NCBI GenBank assembly: GCA_030540395.1 | Contig: JAUNWI010000007.1 | Coordinates: 46,617 to 110,616 of the forward strand | From: Phascolarctobacterium sp. | GTDB lineage: Bacteria > Bacillota > Negativicutes > Acidaminococcales > Acidaminococcaceae | Length of the DNA stretch: 64,000 nucleotides | Direction: 5' to 3' | Shown here: piece after piece, positions 52,432 to 60,076 of the stretch | Numbering within the stretch: position 1 is the stretch's first letter | How the letters are laid out: each line of letters begins with the position of its first letter | Position numbers and translations under genes: made by a program | Notes under the pieces: generated by a model | What the model saw: only the letters and a program-made list of their open reading frames with translations | What the model was told of the DNA's origin: nothing | Databases searched by the model: none

Positions 52432-52451
52432 GCGAGAAAGGGGTGCTACCC

Positions 52452-53258
52452 ATGTTAAAGCATTTATTGACCATTGCCGGCAGTGATTCCAGTGGCGGCG
52501 CCGGTATTCAGGCGGATTTGAAAACCTTTGCGGCTCATGGAACCTTTGGCATGAGCGTAATTACCGCAGTGACTGCCCAAAACACCTGCGGTGTAACCAA
52601 GGTGCAGGATATTGAGCCGGAAATCGTGGAAGCCCAGATTGCGGCTGTTTTTGATGACATTCGCGTGGATGCTGTGAAAATTGGCATGCTATCCCGTCCT
52701 GAGACCATCAAAACCATTGCTGCCTGCCTGCGCAAGTACAAGCCGCAAATAATTGTATTGGACCCGGTGATGATTTCTAAAAGCGGTTATCCTTTGCTGC
52801 AGCCCGAGGCCTGCTCCACCTTGATTACGGAGCTGTTGCCCTTGGCAACACTGGTTACTCCCAATCTGCCGGAGGCAGAGGCTATTAGCGGCATGAAGGT
52901 TACCAAAAAAGAGGAAATGCGTCCTGTGGCGGAAAAAATTATTGCCCTTGGTGCCAAGGCTGTGCTGGTAAAGGGTGGTCATTTGAGTGACACTGCCGAT
53001 GATTTGCTCTTTGATGGTCAAAATGAAAAATGGTTCGCCGGGGAGCGCATTGCCACGAAAAATACCCATGGCACGGGCTGCACTCTGTCCAGCAGTCTGG
53101 CAGCTAATTTGGCCAAGGGAATGAGCCTTGAAGAGGCCGTTGAGGCCTCCAAGGCTTATGTAACCGAGGCCATTGCCCACGGTATTGCTTTGGGAAGCGG
53201 CTGCGGACCTACTCACCATTTTGTGGATTTGTATAGAAAGGCAGGTATTTTGGAATAA
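52452..53258 (+). CDS. thiD: Hydroxymethylpyrimidine/phosphomethylpyrimidine kinase
   Basis: A 268-residue ribokinase-fold enzyme phosphorylating HMP to HMP-PP. It begins LTIAGSDSSGGAGIQADLKT and has VLDPVMISKSG, VLVKGGH and the anion hole THGTGCTLSS. ATG 52452 after AAAGGGG is preferred over upstream in-frame starts that fall in the terminator. It heads thiD-thiM-thiE, a salvage set; thiC and thiG are not in the window. Confidence 0.93.
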   Translation: MLKHLLTIAGSDSSGGAGIQADLKTFAAHGTFGMSVITAVTAQNTCGVTKVQDIEPEIVEAQIAAVFDDIRVDAVKIGMLSRPETIKTIAACLRKYKPQIIVLDPVMISKSGYPLLQPEACSTLITELLPLATLVTPNLPEAEAISGMKVTKKEEMRPVAEKIIALGAKAVLVKGGHLSDTADDLLFDGQNEKWFAGERIATKNTHGTGCTLSSSLAANLAKGMSLEEAVEASKAYVTEAIAHGIALGSGCGPTHHFVDLYRKAGILE

Positions 53259-54085
53259 TGGAATTGACGAATGTTTTTGGCGAGCTGGTGGAGCGCTTAC
53301 GCCAGAAAAAGCCTGTAGTTCATGAGATTACCAATTATGTTACAGCTGAAAGCTGTGCTGATGTGGCCTTGGCGGCGGGTGCTTCCCCTGTGATGGCCGA
53401 TGAACCGGCGGAAGTGGAGGAAATCACTGCCGGTGCTGATGCCTTGGTTTTGAATCTTGGCACCATTAGCTTCAATAAGCAAATTGCTATGGAGCGCGCA
53501 GCGGCTGTGGCTAAGAAGAAGGGCATTCCTGTAGTTTTGGACCCTGTAGGTGTCATGGCTTCGAAAATGCGCTTAAACTTTGCTCTCCAGCTTTTAAACA
53601 AGGGTTATATTGATATCGTGCGCGGCAATTACAGCGAATGCAACGCGCTTTTGACCGGCAGCACTGGTGGTCACGGTGTGGATAATTTAGAGGGTGACAC
53701 GGAAGAGGGCGTAGCCCTAAAGGTGGCTAAGGACGCGGCTAGCAAATTTAACTGCGTTTTTGCTGTTACAGGAGCCATCGACAATATTTCTAATGGCAAG
53801 CAGGCCGTGGTTTTGAACAATGGTCATCCTTTGCTGCAGGATATCACTGGCAGTGGCTGCATGACCAGCACCCTGGTAGCCTGCTGCGCAGCAGTAACCA
53901 AGGATATGATGGTGGCAGCAGCTTTGGGCGTGGTCATCATGGGACAAAGTGCGGAGCTGGCAGCAAACTTCCTTGAAAAGAAGGATGGACCGGGCATGTT
54001 CAAGGTGCGTCTCTTAGACTGCATTTATCATGTGACGACCAAGTGGAATCTGGTGAATATGAAGCCTGAAGAAAAGGTTTCTTAA
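53258..54085 (+). CDS. thiM: Hydroxyethylthiazole kinase
   Basis: A 275-residue ThiM phosphorylating the thiazole alcohol. It has PVVHEITNYVTAESCADVALA, GASPVMADEPAEV, VLDPVGVMAS, RGNYSE and the C-terminal DITGSGCMTSTLVA catalytic loop with Cys. Its ATG overlaps the thiD stop by 1 nt, so the genes are translated together. Confidence 0.94.
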   Translation: MELTNVFGELVERLRQKKPVVHEITNYVTAESCADVALAAGASPVMADEPAEVEEITAGADALVLNLGTISFNKQIAMERAAAVAKKKGIPVVLDPVGVMASKMRLNFALQLLNKGYIDIVRGNYSECNALLTGSTGGHGVDNLEGDTEEGVALKVAKDAASKFNCVFAVTGAIDNISNGKQAVVLNNGHPLLQDITGSGCMTSTLVACCAAVTKDMMVAAALGVVIMGQSAELAANFLEKKDGPGMFKVRLLDCIYHVTTKWNLVNMKPEEKVS

Positions 54086-54088
54086 GCT

Positions 54089-54739
54089 ATGGAAAAGAAG
54101 AAGTATGAGAAGTCAAAAATTGACTACAGCATTTACCTGCTGACCGATGATGCCTGCCTTCTGGGGCGACCCTTACTGGAGTGCGTGGAGCAGGCTTTAC
54201 GCGCAGGGGTAACACTGCTGCAATATCGCTCCAAATACAAGGATGGGGGAGCGATGTATCAGGAGGCCCTAGCCTTAAAGGAGCTTTGTGATAGGTACGA
54301 TGTACCACTGATTATTAACGATAGGGTGGATGTAGCCTTGGCTGTAGGTGCAGCCGGTGTGCACGTAGGTCAGGACGATTTGCCCTGCAGCGTGGTGCGT
54401 CAGCTGGTTGGTTCTGATTTTGTCATCGGCGTTTCTGCCCACAATCCGGAGGAAGCACGCAAGGCGGCAGCTGATGGTGCGGACTATTTGGGTTGCGGCG
54501 CTGTTTTTGGCACTGGCACCAAGGCAGGCGTGGCCAAGCTGGGACTGGAAAGGCTGCAAAATATCCGCCAGGCAGTTACTCTTCCTATGGTTGGCATCGG
54601 CGGTGTGAAGGCTGATAATTACGCCGAGGTTTTGGCTACCGGTGCGGATGGCGCTGCCATTATCAGCGGCATTTTAGCTGCCGATGATATCTCGGCTGAG
54701 GTTGCCAAATTTGTGCAGGTTCGCTCTTCCTTTCGCTAA
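54089..54739 (+). CDS. thiE: Thiamine-phosphate synthase
   Basis: A 216-residue TIM-barrel enzyme joining HMP-PP and thiazole phosphate to thiamine phosphate. It has YLLTDD, TLLQYRSKYKDG, LIINDRVDVALAVGAAGVHVGQDD, GCGAVFGTGTKAG and PMVGIGGV. It starts 3 nt after thiM. Together thiD, thiM and thiE allow salvage from HMP and thiazole. No TPP riboswitch was recognised upstream. Confidence 0.94.
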   Translation: MEKKKYEKSKIDYSIYLLTDDACLLGRPLLECVEQALRAGVTLLQYRSKYKDGGAMYQEALALKELCDRYDVPLIINDRVDVALAVGAAGVHVGQDDLPCSVVRQLVGSDFVIGVSAHNPEEARKAAADGADYLGCGAVFGTGTKAGVAKLGLERLQNIRQAVTLPMVGIGGVKADNYAEVLATGADGAAIISGILAADDISAEVAKFVQVRSSFR

Positions 54740-54782
54740 GCAATAGCTAGCTAAACAGCTAAGCTGAGCCAAACAAACCACC

Positions 54783-54806
54783 AAACTGTTAACTTCTTAA
54801 CAGTTT
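54783..54806 (+). terminator. Hairpin after thiE
   Basis: AAACTGTTAA (54783-54792) and TTAACAGTTT (54797-54806) make a perfect 10-bp stem with a 4-nt loop. No strong T-run follows, so it could be a weak terminator or a processing site. Confidence 0.5.
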
Positions 54807-54918
54807 GTGCTGTTATAAAAAAATAAAGACAATTATTTGCTGCTTAAGCAGGAAAAATCAGTTATTTAAGCGAAAATGTATACATCAAAAAATTGCCTGT
54901 AATAAAGGGGGATTTATC

Positions 54919-56979
54919 ATGAAAGAATATACTGGCGATAAAATTAGAAACGTGGCCATTGTGGGTCATGGTGGAGCAGGAACCACGTCCGTAACCGAAG
55001 CTCTGCTGTATCGTAGCGGTGCTATCAGCAGAATGTGCAAGGTTGAGGACGGTGCTACCACCACTGACTATGAACCGGAGGAAATTAAACGTAAAGTTTC
55101 CGTAAACGCAACTCTGGCTCCTGTTGAATGGCGCGACACAAAAATTAACTTTATCGACACTCCGGGCTTCGCCGATTTCGTAGCCGAAGTGAAGGGCGCT
55201 TTCAGAGCAGTGGACAGCGCCTTGATTGTTGTGTGCGCAACCAGCGGTGTACAGGTTGGCACCGAGCAATGCTGGAAGCTGGCTGAAGAAGCTGGCCTGC
55301 CCCGCATTATTTTCGTAAACAAGATGGATCGTGAAAATGCTGACTTTGACAGCATTCTTGATAATCTGCGCGGCAAATTTGGTAAGCACGTGCTGCCGCT
55401 GCAACTGCCCTTGGGCAAGGAAGATAACTTCCAAGGCATTATCGATTTGTACAAGATGAAGGCATATCGTGCTAACGGTAATGGCTCCGACGAAATCGAA
55501 ATTCCTGATGAATATAAAGAGGCTGCTGAAGAAGCTCGTGAAAAGATGATTGAAGCAGCTGTGGAAGCTGATGATGACTGCATGATGCGTTATCTGGAAG
55601 GCGAAACCATTAGCGATGAAGAAATCATGAAATGCCTGATTAAGGGCATTCGCCAAGCTATTATTTATCCGATGCTGTGCGGCAGTGCTTATAAGGATAT
55701 CGGCTTGGGCCGTCTGATGAACGCCATCGTTGACTTCACCTATCCGGCAATTTTGAACGACTTCGTTGTTATGGATAAGGCTACTGGCGAAGAAGAAATC
55801 CGCGATGCTAACGCTCCTATGGCGGCATTAGTATTCAAGACCACCTCCGACCCGTTCGTTGGCCGTCTGAGCTTCTTCCGTGTATTCTCTGGCTCCATCA
55901 AAGCCGACAGCATGGTTTACAACTCCCGTCGTGAGCAGGAAGAACGCATTGGTAACGTATTCACCATGCGTGGCAAGACTCAAATCCCCATGAAGGCCGT
56001 TGTTGCTGGCGATATTGGCGTTGTTGCTAAGCTGCAATACACCGCTACTGGCGATACCCTGTGCGACAAGAACTCCGAGGTTGAATTCCCCGTTATCGAG
56101 TTCCCGCTGCCTATGTACACCAGAGCTATTTATCCGAAGAAGAAGGGCGACGAAGACAAGATTATGTCCGCTCTGACCCGTCTGATGGATGAAGACCCGA
56201 CCATTATCGTAACCAAGAACCCTGTTACCAAGGAAACCTTGATCAGCGGTATGGGCGACCAACATATCGAAATTATTATGGAGCGTATGCAACGTAAATT
56301 TGGTGTGGAAGCTCAGCTGAAGGCTCCTATCATTGAATATCGTGAAACCATTCGTGGCAGCGCTGAGGTTGAAGGCAAGCACAAGAAACAATCCGGCGGC
56401 CATGGCCAATATGGTCACGTTGTTATTAACATGGAACCCCTGCCTCCTGGAGGCGGCTTCGAGTTCGTTGATAAGATTTTCGGCGGCTCCGTTCCTCGTC
56501 AATACATCCCGGCTGTAGAAAAGGGCATGCGCGAAGCTATGGATAAGGGCATTTTGGCTGGTTATCCTGTAGTTGATATGCGTATTACCCTGCTCGATGG
56601 CTCCTACCATCCGGTTGACTCCTCTGAAATGGCCTTCAAGACCGCTTCTAACATTGCCTTCAAGAAGGCTATGGAGCAATGCAAGCCTGTACTGCTCGAG
56701 CCCATTTACACTCTGAATGTAACCTGCTCCGACAGCATGATGGGCGACGTAATTGGCGACCTGAACCAAAAACGCGGTCGTATTTTGGGCATGCAATCTG
56801 TAGAAGAGGGCATGAGTGTTGTAACTGCACAGGTTCCCTATGCAGAAATCACCGAGTATGCAGTTGACCTGCGTGCTATTACCCAAGGTCAAGGTAGCTT
56901 CGAAATGAAGTTTGACCATTATGAAGACGTTCCCGCCAAGATGGCAGAAAAGATTATCGCTGAACGCAAGGAAGCATAA
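54919..56979 (+). CDS. EF-G-like translational GTPase paralogue with altered P-loop
   Basis: A 686-residue EF-G family protein, collinear with full-length EF-G through domain V. The G1 loop reads GHGGAGTTS (16-24), where translational GTPases have G-x4-G-K-T/S, so the catalytic lysine is Thr22. The G3 DTPGFADF and G4 NKMD motifs are intact. It is not in a str operon (no rpsL, rpsG or tuf), and matches the EF-G2/FusA2 type often present as a second copy. ATG 54919 after AAAGGGGG is preferred to the ATG-like start at 54805, which lies in non-coding-looking DNA. Function may be recycling, silencing, or a non-GTPase role. Confidence 0.88.
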   Translation: MKEYTGDKIRNVAIVGHGGAGTTSVTEALLYRSGAISRMCKVEDGATTTDYEPEEIKRKVSVNATLAPVEWRDTKINFIDTPGFADFVAEVKGAFRAVDSALIVVCATSGVQVGTEQCWKLAEEAGLPRIIFVNKMDRENADFDSILDNLRGKFGKHVLPLQLPLGKEDNFQGIIDLYKMKAYRANGNGSDEIEIPDEYKEAAEEAREKMIEAAVEADDDCMMRYLEGETISDEEIMKCLIKGIRQAIIYPMLCGSAYKDIGLGRLMNAIVDFTYPAILNDFVVMDKATGEEEIRDANAPMAALVFKTTSDPFVGRLSFFRVFSGSIKADSMVYNSRREQEERIGNVFTMRGKTQIPMKAVVAGDIGVVAKLQYTATGDTLCDKNSEVEFPVIEFPLPMYTRAIYPKKKGDEDKIMSALTRLMDEDPTIIVTKNPVTKETLISGMGDQHIEIIMERMQRKFGVEAQLKAPIIEYRETIRGSAEVEGKHKKQSGGHGQYGHVVINMEPLPPGGGFEFVDKIFGGSVPRQYIPAVEKGMREAMDKGILAGYPVVDMRITLLDGSYHPVDSSEMAFKTASNIAFKKAMEQCKPVLLEPIYTLNVTCSDSMMGDVIGDLNQKRGRILGMQSVEEGMSVVTAQVPYAEITEYAVDLRAITQGQGSFEMKFDHYEDVPAKMAEKIIAERKEA

Positions 56980-56996
56980 TTAAACCTTAATATTAA

Positions 56997-57030
56997 GGAC
57001 CTGTTACTACGGTAGCAGGTCCTTTTTTTT
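56997..57030 (+). terminator. Intrinsic terminator after EF-G-like gene
   Basis: GGACCTGTTAC (56997-57007) pairs with GTAGCAGGTCC (57012-57022), loop TACG, then eight T residues. Confidence 0.9.
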
Positions 57031-57041
57031 GCTCTCTGTCA

Positions 57042-57218
57042 AAAGCTGTGGCTGACTACTATGAAGCCTTTCGTGCGGGTGACGTAGTCAATTGCGGTGA
57101 TATTGTGGCACAAAATACCAGTAACAAGGGCGCGGATGCAGCAGACAATTTTAAACTAAATTCTGCTCATGGCAATGTTATCAACTATATGATTAAGCTA
57201 AATTTCAGCGGGAAATAG
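57042..57218 (+). pseudogene. Short gene remnant (C-terminal fragment)
   Basis: The frame from AAA 57042 to TAG 57216-57218 is open for 58 codons and has a protein-like composition (starts KAVADYYEAFRAGD and ends YMIKLNFSGK). There is no start codon with a ribosome site; the upstream part is cut by the previous gene's terminator. It probably is the tail of a former secreted protein gene. No family is recognised. Confidence 0.35.
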
Positions 57219-57242
57219 TACAATATTTGTCGGTCGATGATG

Positions 57243-57271
57243 TTGACGCAGAAAAATTACTGTGTTAAAAT
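57243..57271 (+). promoter_or_regulatory. Promoter of rnpB
   Basis: TTGACG (57243-57248), 17-nt spacer, TAAAAT (57266-57271), seven nt before the predicted RNA 5' end. Confidence 0.8.
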
Positions 57272-57277
57272 ATTTTA

Positions 57278-57628
57278 TTGAGTACGAAAGACAACCGCGG
57301 CTGGCTTCGAGCCAGATGAGGAAAGTCCGAGCTCCATAGGGCAGGATGCCGGATAACGTCCGGCGAGAGTGATCTCAGGGAAAGTGCCACAGAAATGTGT
57401 ACCGCCTGCTGCGGCAGGTAAGGGTGGAACGGTGCGGTAAGAGCGCACCAGCAGTCTGGTAACAGGCTGGCTAGGTAAACCCCATCCGGAGCAAGACCAA
57501 ATAGGGGAGGGATGAAGCGGCCCGCTGAGCCTCCCGGGTTGTGTCGCTTGAGCTTGCAGGTAACTGTAAGTCTAGATAAATGGTTGTCACCGCTTGGCGG
57601 AACAGAACTCGGCTTATTGAGTACTCAA
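57278..57628 (+). ncRNA. rnpB: RNase P RNA (bacterial type A)
   Basis: The catalytic RNA of RNase P, which matures tRNA 5' ends. The P4 5' half and flanking CR-I core GAGGAAAGTCCGAGCTCC (57318-57335) are intact, as is the 3' core ACAGAACTCGGCTTATTGA (near 57602-57620). P1 is formed by TTGAGTAC (57278-57285) with GTACTCAA (57621-57628), which sets the ends at about 351 nt. The central region carries the AGTGCCACAGAAA and GGGTGGAACGGTGCGGTAAGAGCGCACC elements (57387-57450). It has its own promoter and terminator. Confidence 0.95.
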
Positions 57629-57638
57629 ACGAAAGCAC

Positions 57639-57665
57639 GGCTGCCCAATGGGCAGCCTTTTTTTA
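57639..57665 (+). terminator. Intrinsic terminator of rnpB
   Basis: GGCTGCCC (57639-57646) with GGGCAGCC (57650-57657), loop AAT, then TTTTTTT. It lies 18 nt before the GT2 gene start. Confidence 0.9.
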
Positions 57666-57682
57666 AGAATGTTGGTGAACCC

Positions 57683-58633
57683 GTGAAGAAAGTATCTTTA
57701 GTTGTACCTGTCTTTAATGAAGAAGACAATCTACATGAATTTTATAAACGAGCTACGGCAGTAATGCAGGCTGAAAACTATGATTACAGCATTGTCTTTG
57801 TGGATGATGGCTCCAAGGATAAGAGCAGAGTTATCTTAAATGAGCTCTCCAAGGAGGATGCCCATGTGGAGGCATATCTTTTAAGCCGCAATTATGGTCA
57901 CCAGATGGCGTTAACCTGTGGCCTGGACAATGCAGATGGCGATGCAATTATTACTATGGACGGTGATTTGCAGCATCCGCCTGAGCTGATTCCGGAGATG
58001 CTGCGTCTGTGGGAAGCTGGCAATGAAATTGTGCAAACCAAACGTATGGCTACTGAGGATGCAGGCTTTTTCAAAAATATTACTTCAGCCGTGTATTATA
58101 AGCTGATTAATGCCCTTTCTAAGGTGGAAATAACTCCTGGTGGCAGTGATTTTCGTTTGATGGACAGAATTGCTGTGGATGCCTTCAAGCAATATCGTGA
58201 GCGTGCTCGTTTTATCCGTGGCCTGATTACTACCTTGGGCTTCAATGTGGCAGTGCTGGAATTTGTGGCTCCGCCGCGCTTTGCAGGACATTCCAAATTC
58301 AATCTGCGCAAAATGCTGCATTTTGCCTTGGACGGTATCACGGCCTTTTCTAATCTGCCTCTGCGTTGGGCTTTTTATATTGGCTTGGTATTTGGTATGT
58401 GCAGCCTGCTGCTTTTGGGGCATGTTTTCTACGTAAAATTTGTGATTGATGATGCCGTTCCCGGCTGGGCTACCACCACTGTTAGTGTGCTTTTCTTGGG
58501 TGGCATTCAGTTGGTGGGTATCGGTATTTTGGGTGAATATATCGGTCGCATTTTTGAGGAAATCAAGCATCGACCTTTATATTTAGTGGCACGTCATATA
58601 AAGTGTAAAGAAAGCAACAAAAACCGAGATTAA
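57683..58633 (+). CDS. GT2 glycosyltransferase, DPM1/GtrB-like (polyprenyl-phosphate)
   Basis: A 316-residue GT2 enzyme. The N-terminal domain has SLVVPVFNEEDNL, FVDDGSKDKS and the metal-binding DGDLQHPPELI, followed by GGSDFRLMDR. Two membrane helices lie near 235-265 and 275-305, with the GEYIGRIFEEIKHRPLY tail typical of GtrB/ArnC-like transferases. These attach a sugar to undecaprenyl phosphate for periplasmic glycan or lipid A decoration. GTG 57683 is the first usable in-frame start after the rnpB terminator; earlier ones lie in the RNA. A GtrA-like partner is not in the window. Confidence 0.87.
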   Translation: MKKVSLVVPVFNEEDNLHEFYKRATAVMQAENYDYSIVFVDDGSKDKSRVILNELSKEDAHVEAYLLSRNYGHQMALTCGLDNADGDAIITMDGDLQHPPELIPEMLRLWEAGNEIVQTKRMATEDAGFFKNITSAVYYKLINALSKVEITPGGSDFRLMDRIAVDAFKQYRERARFIRGLITTLGFNVAVLEFVAPPRFAGHSKFNLRKMLHFALDGITAFSNLPLRWAFYIGLVFGMCSLLLLGHVFYVKFVIDDAVPGWATTTVSVLFLGGIQLVGIGILGEYIGRIFEEIKHRPLYLVARHIKCKESNKNRD

Positions 58634-58652
58634 GCAAAGCGGGAAATAATCT

Positions 58653-58683
58653 GAGCAATAACATTTTACAGATTGCTCTTTTT
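58653..58683 (+). terminator. Intrinsic terminator overlapping the next promoter
   Basis: GAGCAAT (58653-58659) with ATTGCTC (58672-58678), followed by five T residues. The hairpin overlaps the -35 of the following promoter. Confidence 0.8.
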
Positions 58684-58693
58684 GTGCTATAAT
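58665..58693 (+). promoter_or_regulatory. Promoter for NlpC/P60 gene
   Basis: TTTACA (58665-58670), 17-nt spacer, TATAAT (58688-58693). The -35 sits in the loop of the preceding terminator hairpin. Confidence 0.75.
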
Positions 58694-58723
58694 AGATGCG
58701 TATTATAATACGGAAGGATGTGG

Positions 58724-59395
58724 ATGCGGTTGTTTAAAAAGAAAGTAATAACACTTTGCTTGGCTGTGCTTTTCACTATGATGGGTGCGGTTAGTGCGTT
58801 TGCTTCCTTTCAACGTGGTGACGATGGCGAAGAAGTTTTAGCAATACAAAAAAGATTAGTTGAACTTAATTATACAGTAGGTACTCTTGATGGTGAGTTT
58901 GGTCCTGCAACGGAAAAGGCTATTAAGGCTTTTCAGGCTGCTCAAGGCTTGGAGGTTGATGGCGTGGTTGGTTCCGCTACCTATAGAGCGCTGATGAACA
59001 AGGAGCTGCCTCCTAATCGTGCTCAAAATACTGTAAGAAGTATTTTGCGTGCGGCTTATAGCGTCATCGGTACTCCATATGTATTTGGCGGCACTACACC
59101 CTATGGCTTTGATTGCTCCGGCTTTACTCAGTATGCTTTTAAGCGTGCTGGCGTATACCTGCCCCGTATGGCTGATAGCCAATACTATTACGGCAAGCGT
59201 CTTTCCGTTAGTCAGCTGCGTCCTGGCGATTTGGTGTTCTTCACCACCTATGAGCCTGGTGCTTCTCACTGCGGCATTTATGTTGGTAACGGCAATTTTA
59301 TCCATGCCGGCACCAGCACTGGCGTTACTGTAGCCTCTGCCTTTACCGGTTATTGGGGTGCACGTTATTACGGTGCTTGCAGAATCGTCAAGTAA
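58724..59395 (+). CDS. Secreted NlpC/P60 peptidoglycan endopeptidase with PG-binding domain
   Basis: A 223-residue exported cell wall hydrolase. It has a signal peptide (basic start, hydrophobic core, cleavage near VSAFA/S), then a PG_binding_1 domain (about 32-90, GDDGEEVLAIQKRL and GEFGPATEKAIKAFQ). The NlpC/P60 domain (about 105-223) carries the catalytic C131 in FDCSGFTQYAF, and H182 and H194 in ASHCGIYVGNGNFIHA. It cleaves the gamma-D-Glu to diamino acid bond in wall peptides. ATG 58724 fits GGAAGG; ATG 58718 is adjacent to it. Confidence 0.92.
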   Translation: MRLFKKKVITLCLAVLFTMMGAVSAFASFQRGDDGEEVLAIQKRLVELNYTVGTLDGEFGPATEKAIKAFQAAQGLEVDGVVGSATYRALMNKELPPNRAQNTVRSILRAAYSVIGTPYVFGGTTPYGFDCSGFTQYAFKRAGVYLPRMADSQYYYGKRLSVSQLRPGDLVFFTTYEPGASHCGIYVGNGNFIHAGTSTGVTVASAFTGYWGARYYGACRIVK

Positions 59396-59410
59396 ATTTA
59401 TAACAATATT

Positions 59411-59442
59411 AAGCAGATAGGCTTCGGCTTATCTGCTTTTTC
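59411..59442 (+). terminator. Intrinsic terminator after NlpC/P60 gene
   Basis: AAGCAGATA (59411-59419) pairs with TATCTGCTT (59430-59438), with GGCTTCGGCT in the loop region, followed by TTTTTC. Confidence 0.85.
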
Positions 59443-59488
59443 TTAGCTTGTTTTTTTGATTTTTTTCTCAAAAAACTTTGAAAAAGTG

Positions 59489-59517
59489 TTGACAAATGGA
59501 TGTACCTCTAGTATAAT
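59489..59517 (+). promoter_or_regulatory. Strong promoter for tRNA-Leu
   Basis: Consensus TTGACA (59489-59494), 17-nt spacer, consensus TATAAT (59512-59517). Confidence 0.9.
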
Positions 59518-59551
59518 ACTACTTGTTCCGAACGCATCGGAACCTTGAAAC

Positions 59552-59638
59552 GCCGAAGTGGCGGAATTGGCAGACGCACTTGACTCAAAATCAAGCGGGT
59601 TCACGCTCGTGCCGGTTCGAGTCCGGCCTTCGGCACCA
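59552..59638 (+). tRNA. tRNA-Leu (CAA)
   Basis: A class II tRNA with encoded CCA (59636-59638). Acceptor GCCGAAG pairs with CTTCGGC; the anticodon loop CTCAAAA (59584-59590) holds CAA at 59586-59588. A variable-arm stem follows (CGGGTTCACGCTCG region) and the T-arm has GGTTCGAGTCC. It reads UUG codons. Confidence 0.95.
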
Positions 59639-59647
59639 AGATATTCC

Positions 59648-59676
59648 GCGGCTCTTCGAAAGAGGAGTCGTTTTTT
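59648..59676 (+). terminator. Terminator after tRNA-Leu
   Basis: CGGCTC and GAGTCG form a stem around TTCGAAAG, followed by six T residues. Confidence 0.7.
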
Positions 59677-59738
59677 ATATATTATATACTTTCTGAGCTG
59701 GTAATACATACCTGGTTGTGGTTTCAAGGGTATTGTGC

Positions 59739-59767
59739 TTGACTATGATTTAGGCGTATGCTATAAT
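59739..59767 (+). promoter_or_regulatory. Promoter for the Pro-Gly-Arg tRNA operon
   Basis: TTGACT (59739-59744), 17-nt spacer, TATAAT (59762-59767), just before tRNA-Pro. Confidence 0.9.
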
Positions 59768-59779
59768 AGACTGCGTGTC

Positions 59780-59856
59780 CGGGGTGTAGCTCAGTTTGGT
59801 AGAGCACCTGATTTGGGATCAGGATGTCGCAGGTTCAAGTCCTGTCACTCCGACCA
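59780..59856 (+). tRNA. tRNA-Pro (TGG)
   Basis: Acceptor CGGGGTG pairs with CACTCCG (one wobble); CCA is encoded (59854-59856). Anticodon loop TTTGGGA between CCTGA and TCAGG gives anticodon TGG. T-arm GGTTCAAGTCC is present. Confidence 0.95.
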
Positions 59857-59864
59857 GATTTTGC

Positions 59865-59938
59865 GCGGGTGTAGTTTAGTGGTAAAACCTCAGCCTTCCA
59901 AGCTGATGTTGTGGGTTCGATTCCCATCGCCCGCTCCA
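59865..59938 (+). tRNA. tRNA-Gly (TCC)
   Basis: Acceptor GCGGGTG; D-arm GTTTAGTGGTAAAAC; anticodon stem TCAGC/GCTGA with loop CTTCCAA, anticodon TCC. T-arm GGGTTCGATTCCC and encoded CCA at 59936-59938. Confidence 0.95.
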
Positions 59939-59947
59939 ATTATATAT

Positions 59948-60024
<77 letters not shown>

Positions 60025-60031
60025 AGACGAA

Positions 60032-60066
60032 AAACCGTCAGCTTGCAGCTGACGGTTTATTTTTTG
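60032..60066. terminator. Terminator of the tRNA operon
   Basis: Perfect 11-bp stem AAACCGTCAGC (60032-60042) and GCTGACGGTTT (60048-60058), then ATTTTTTG. It may also stop transcription of pepF from the minus strand. Confidence 0.9.
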
Positions 60067-60076
60067 TGTTTTGTAT

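Noticed and set aside
52375..52451. TPP riboswitch before thiD-thiM-thiE
   Set aside because: The 77 nt between tkt and thiD hold a plain terminator hairpin; the conserved CUGAGA and ACCUGAUCUGG-type thi-box cores are absent.
55828..56919. 363-residue minus-strand ORF
   Set aside because: Antisense shadow of the EF-G-like gene with no recognisable domains.
57512..57682. N-terminal extension of the GT2 gene
   Set aside because: This in-frame stretch lies inside rnpB and its terminator; the protein homology starts at GTG 57683.
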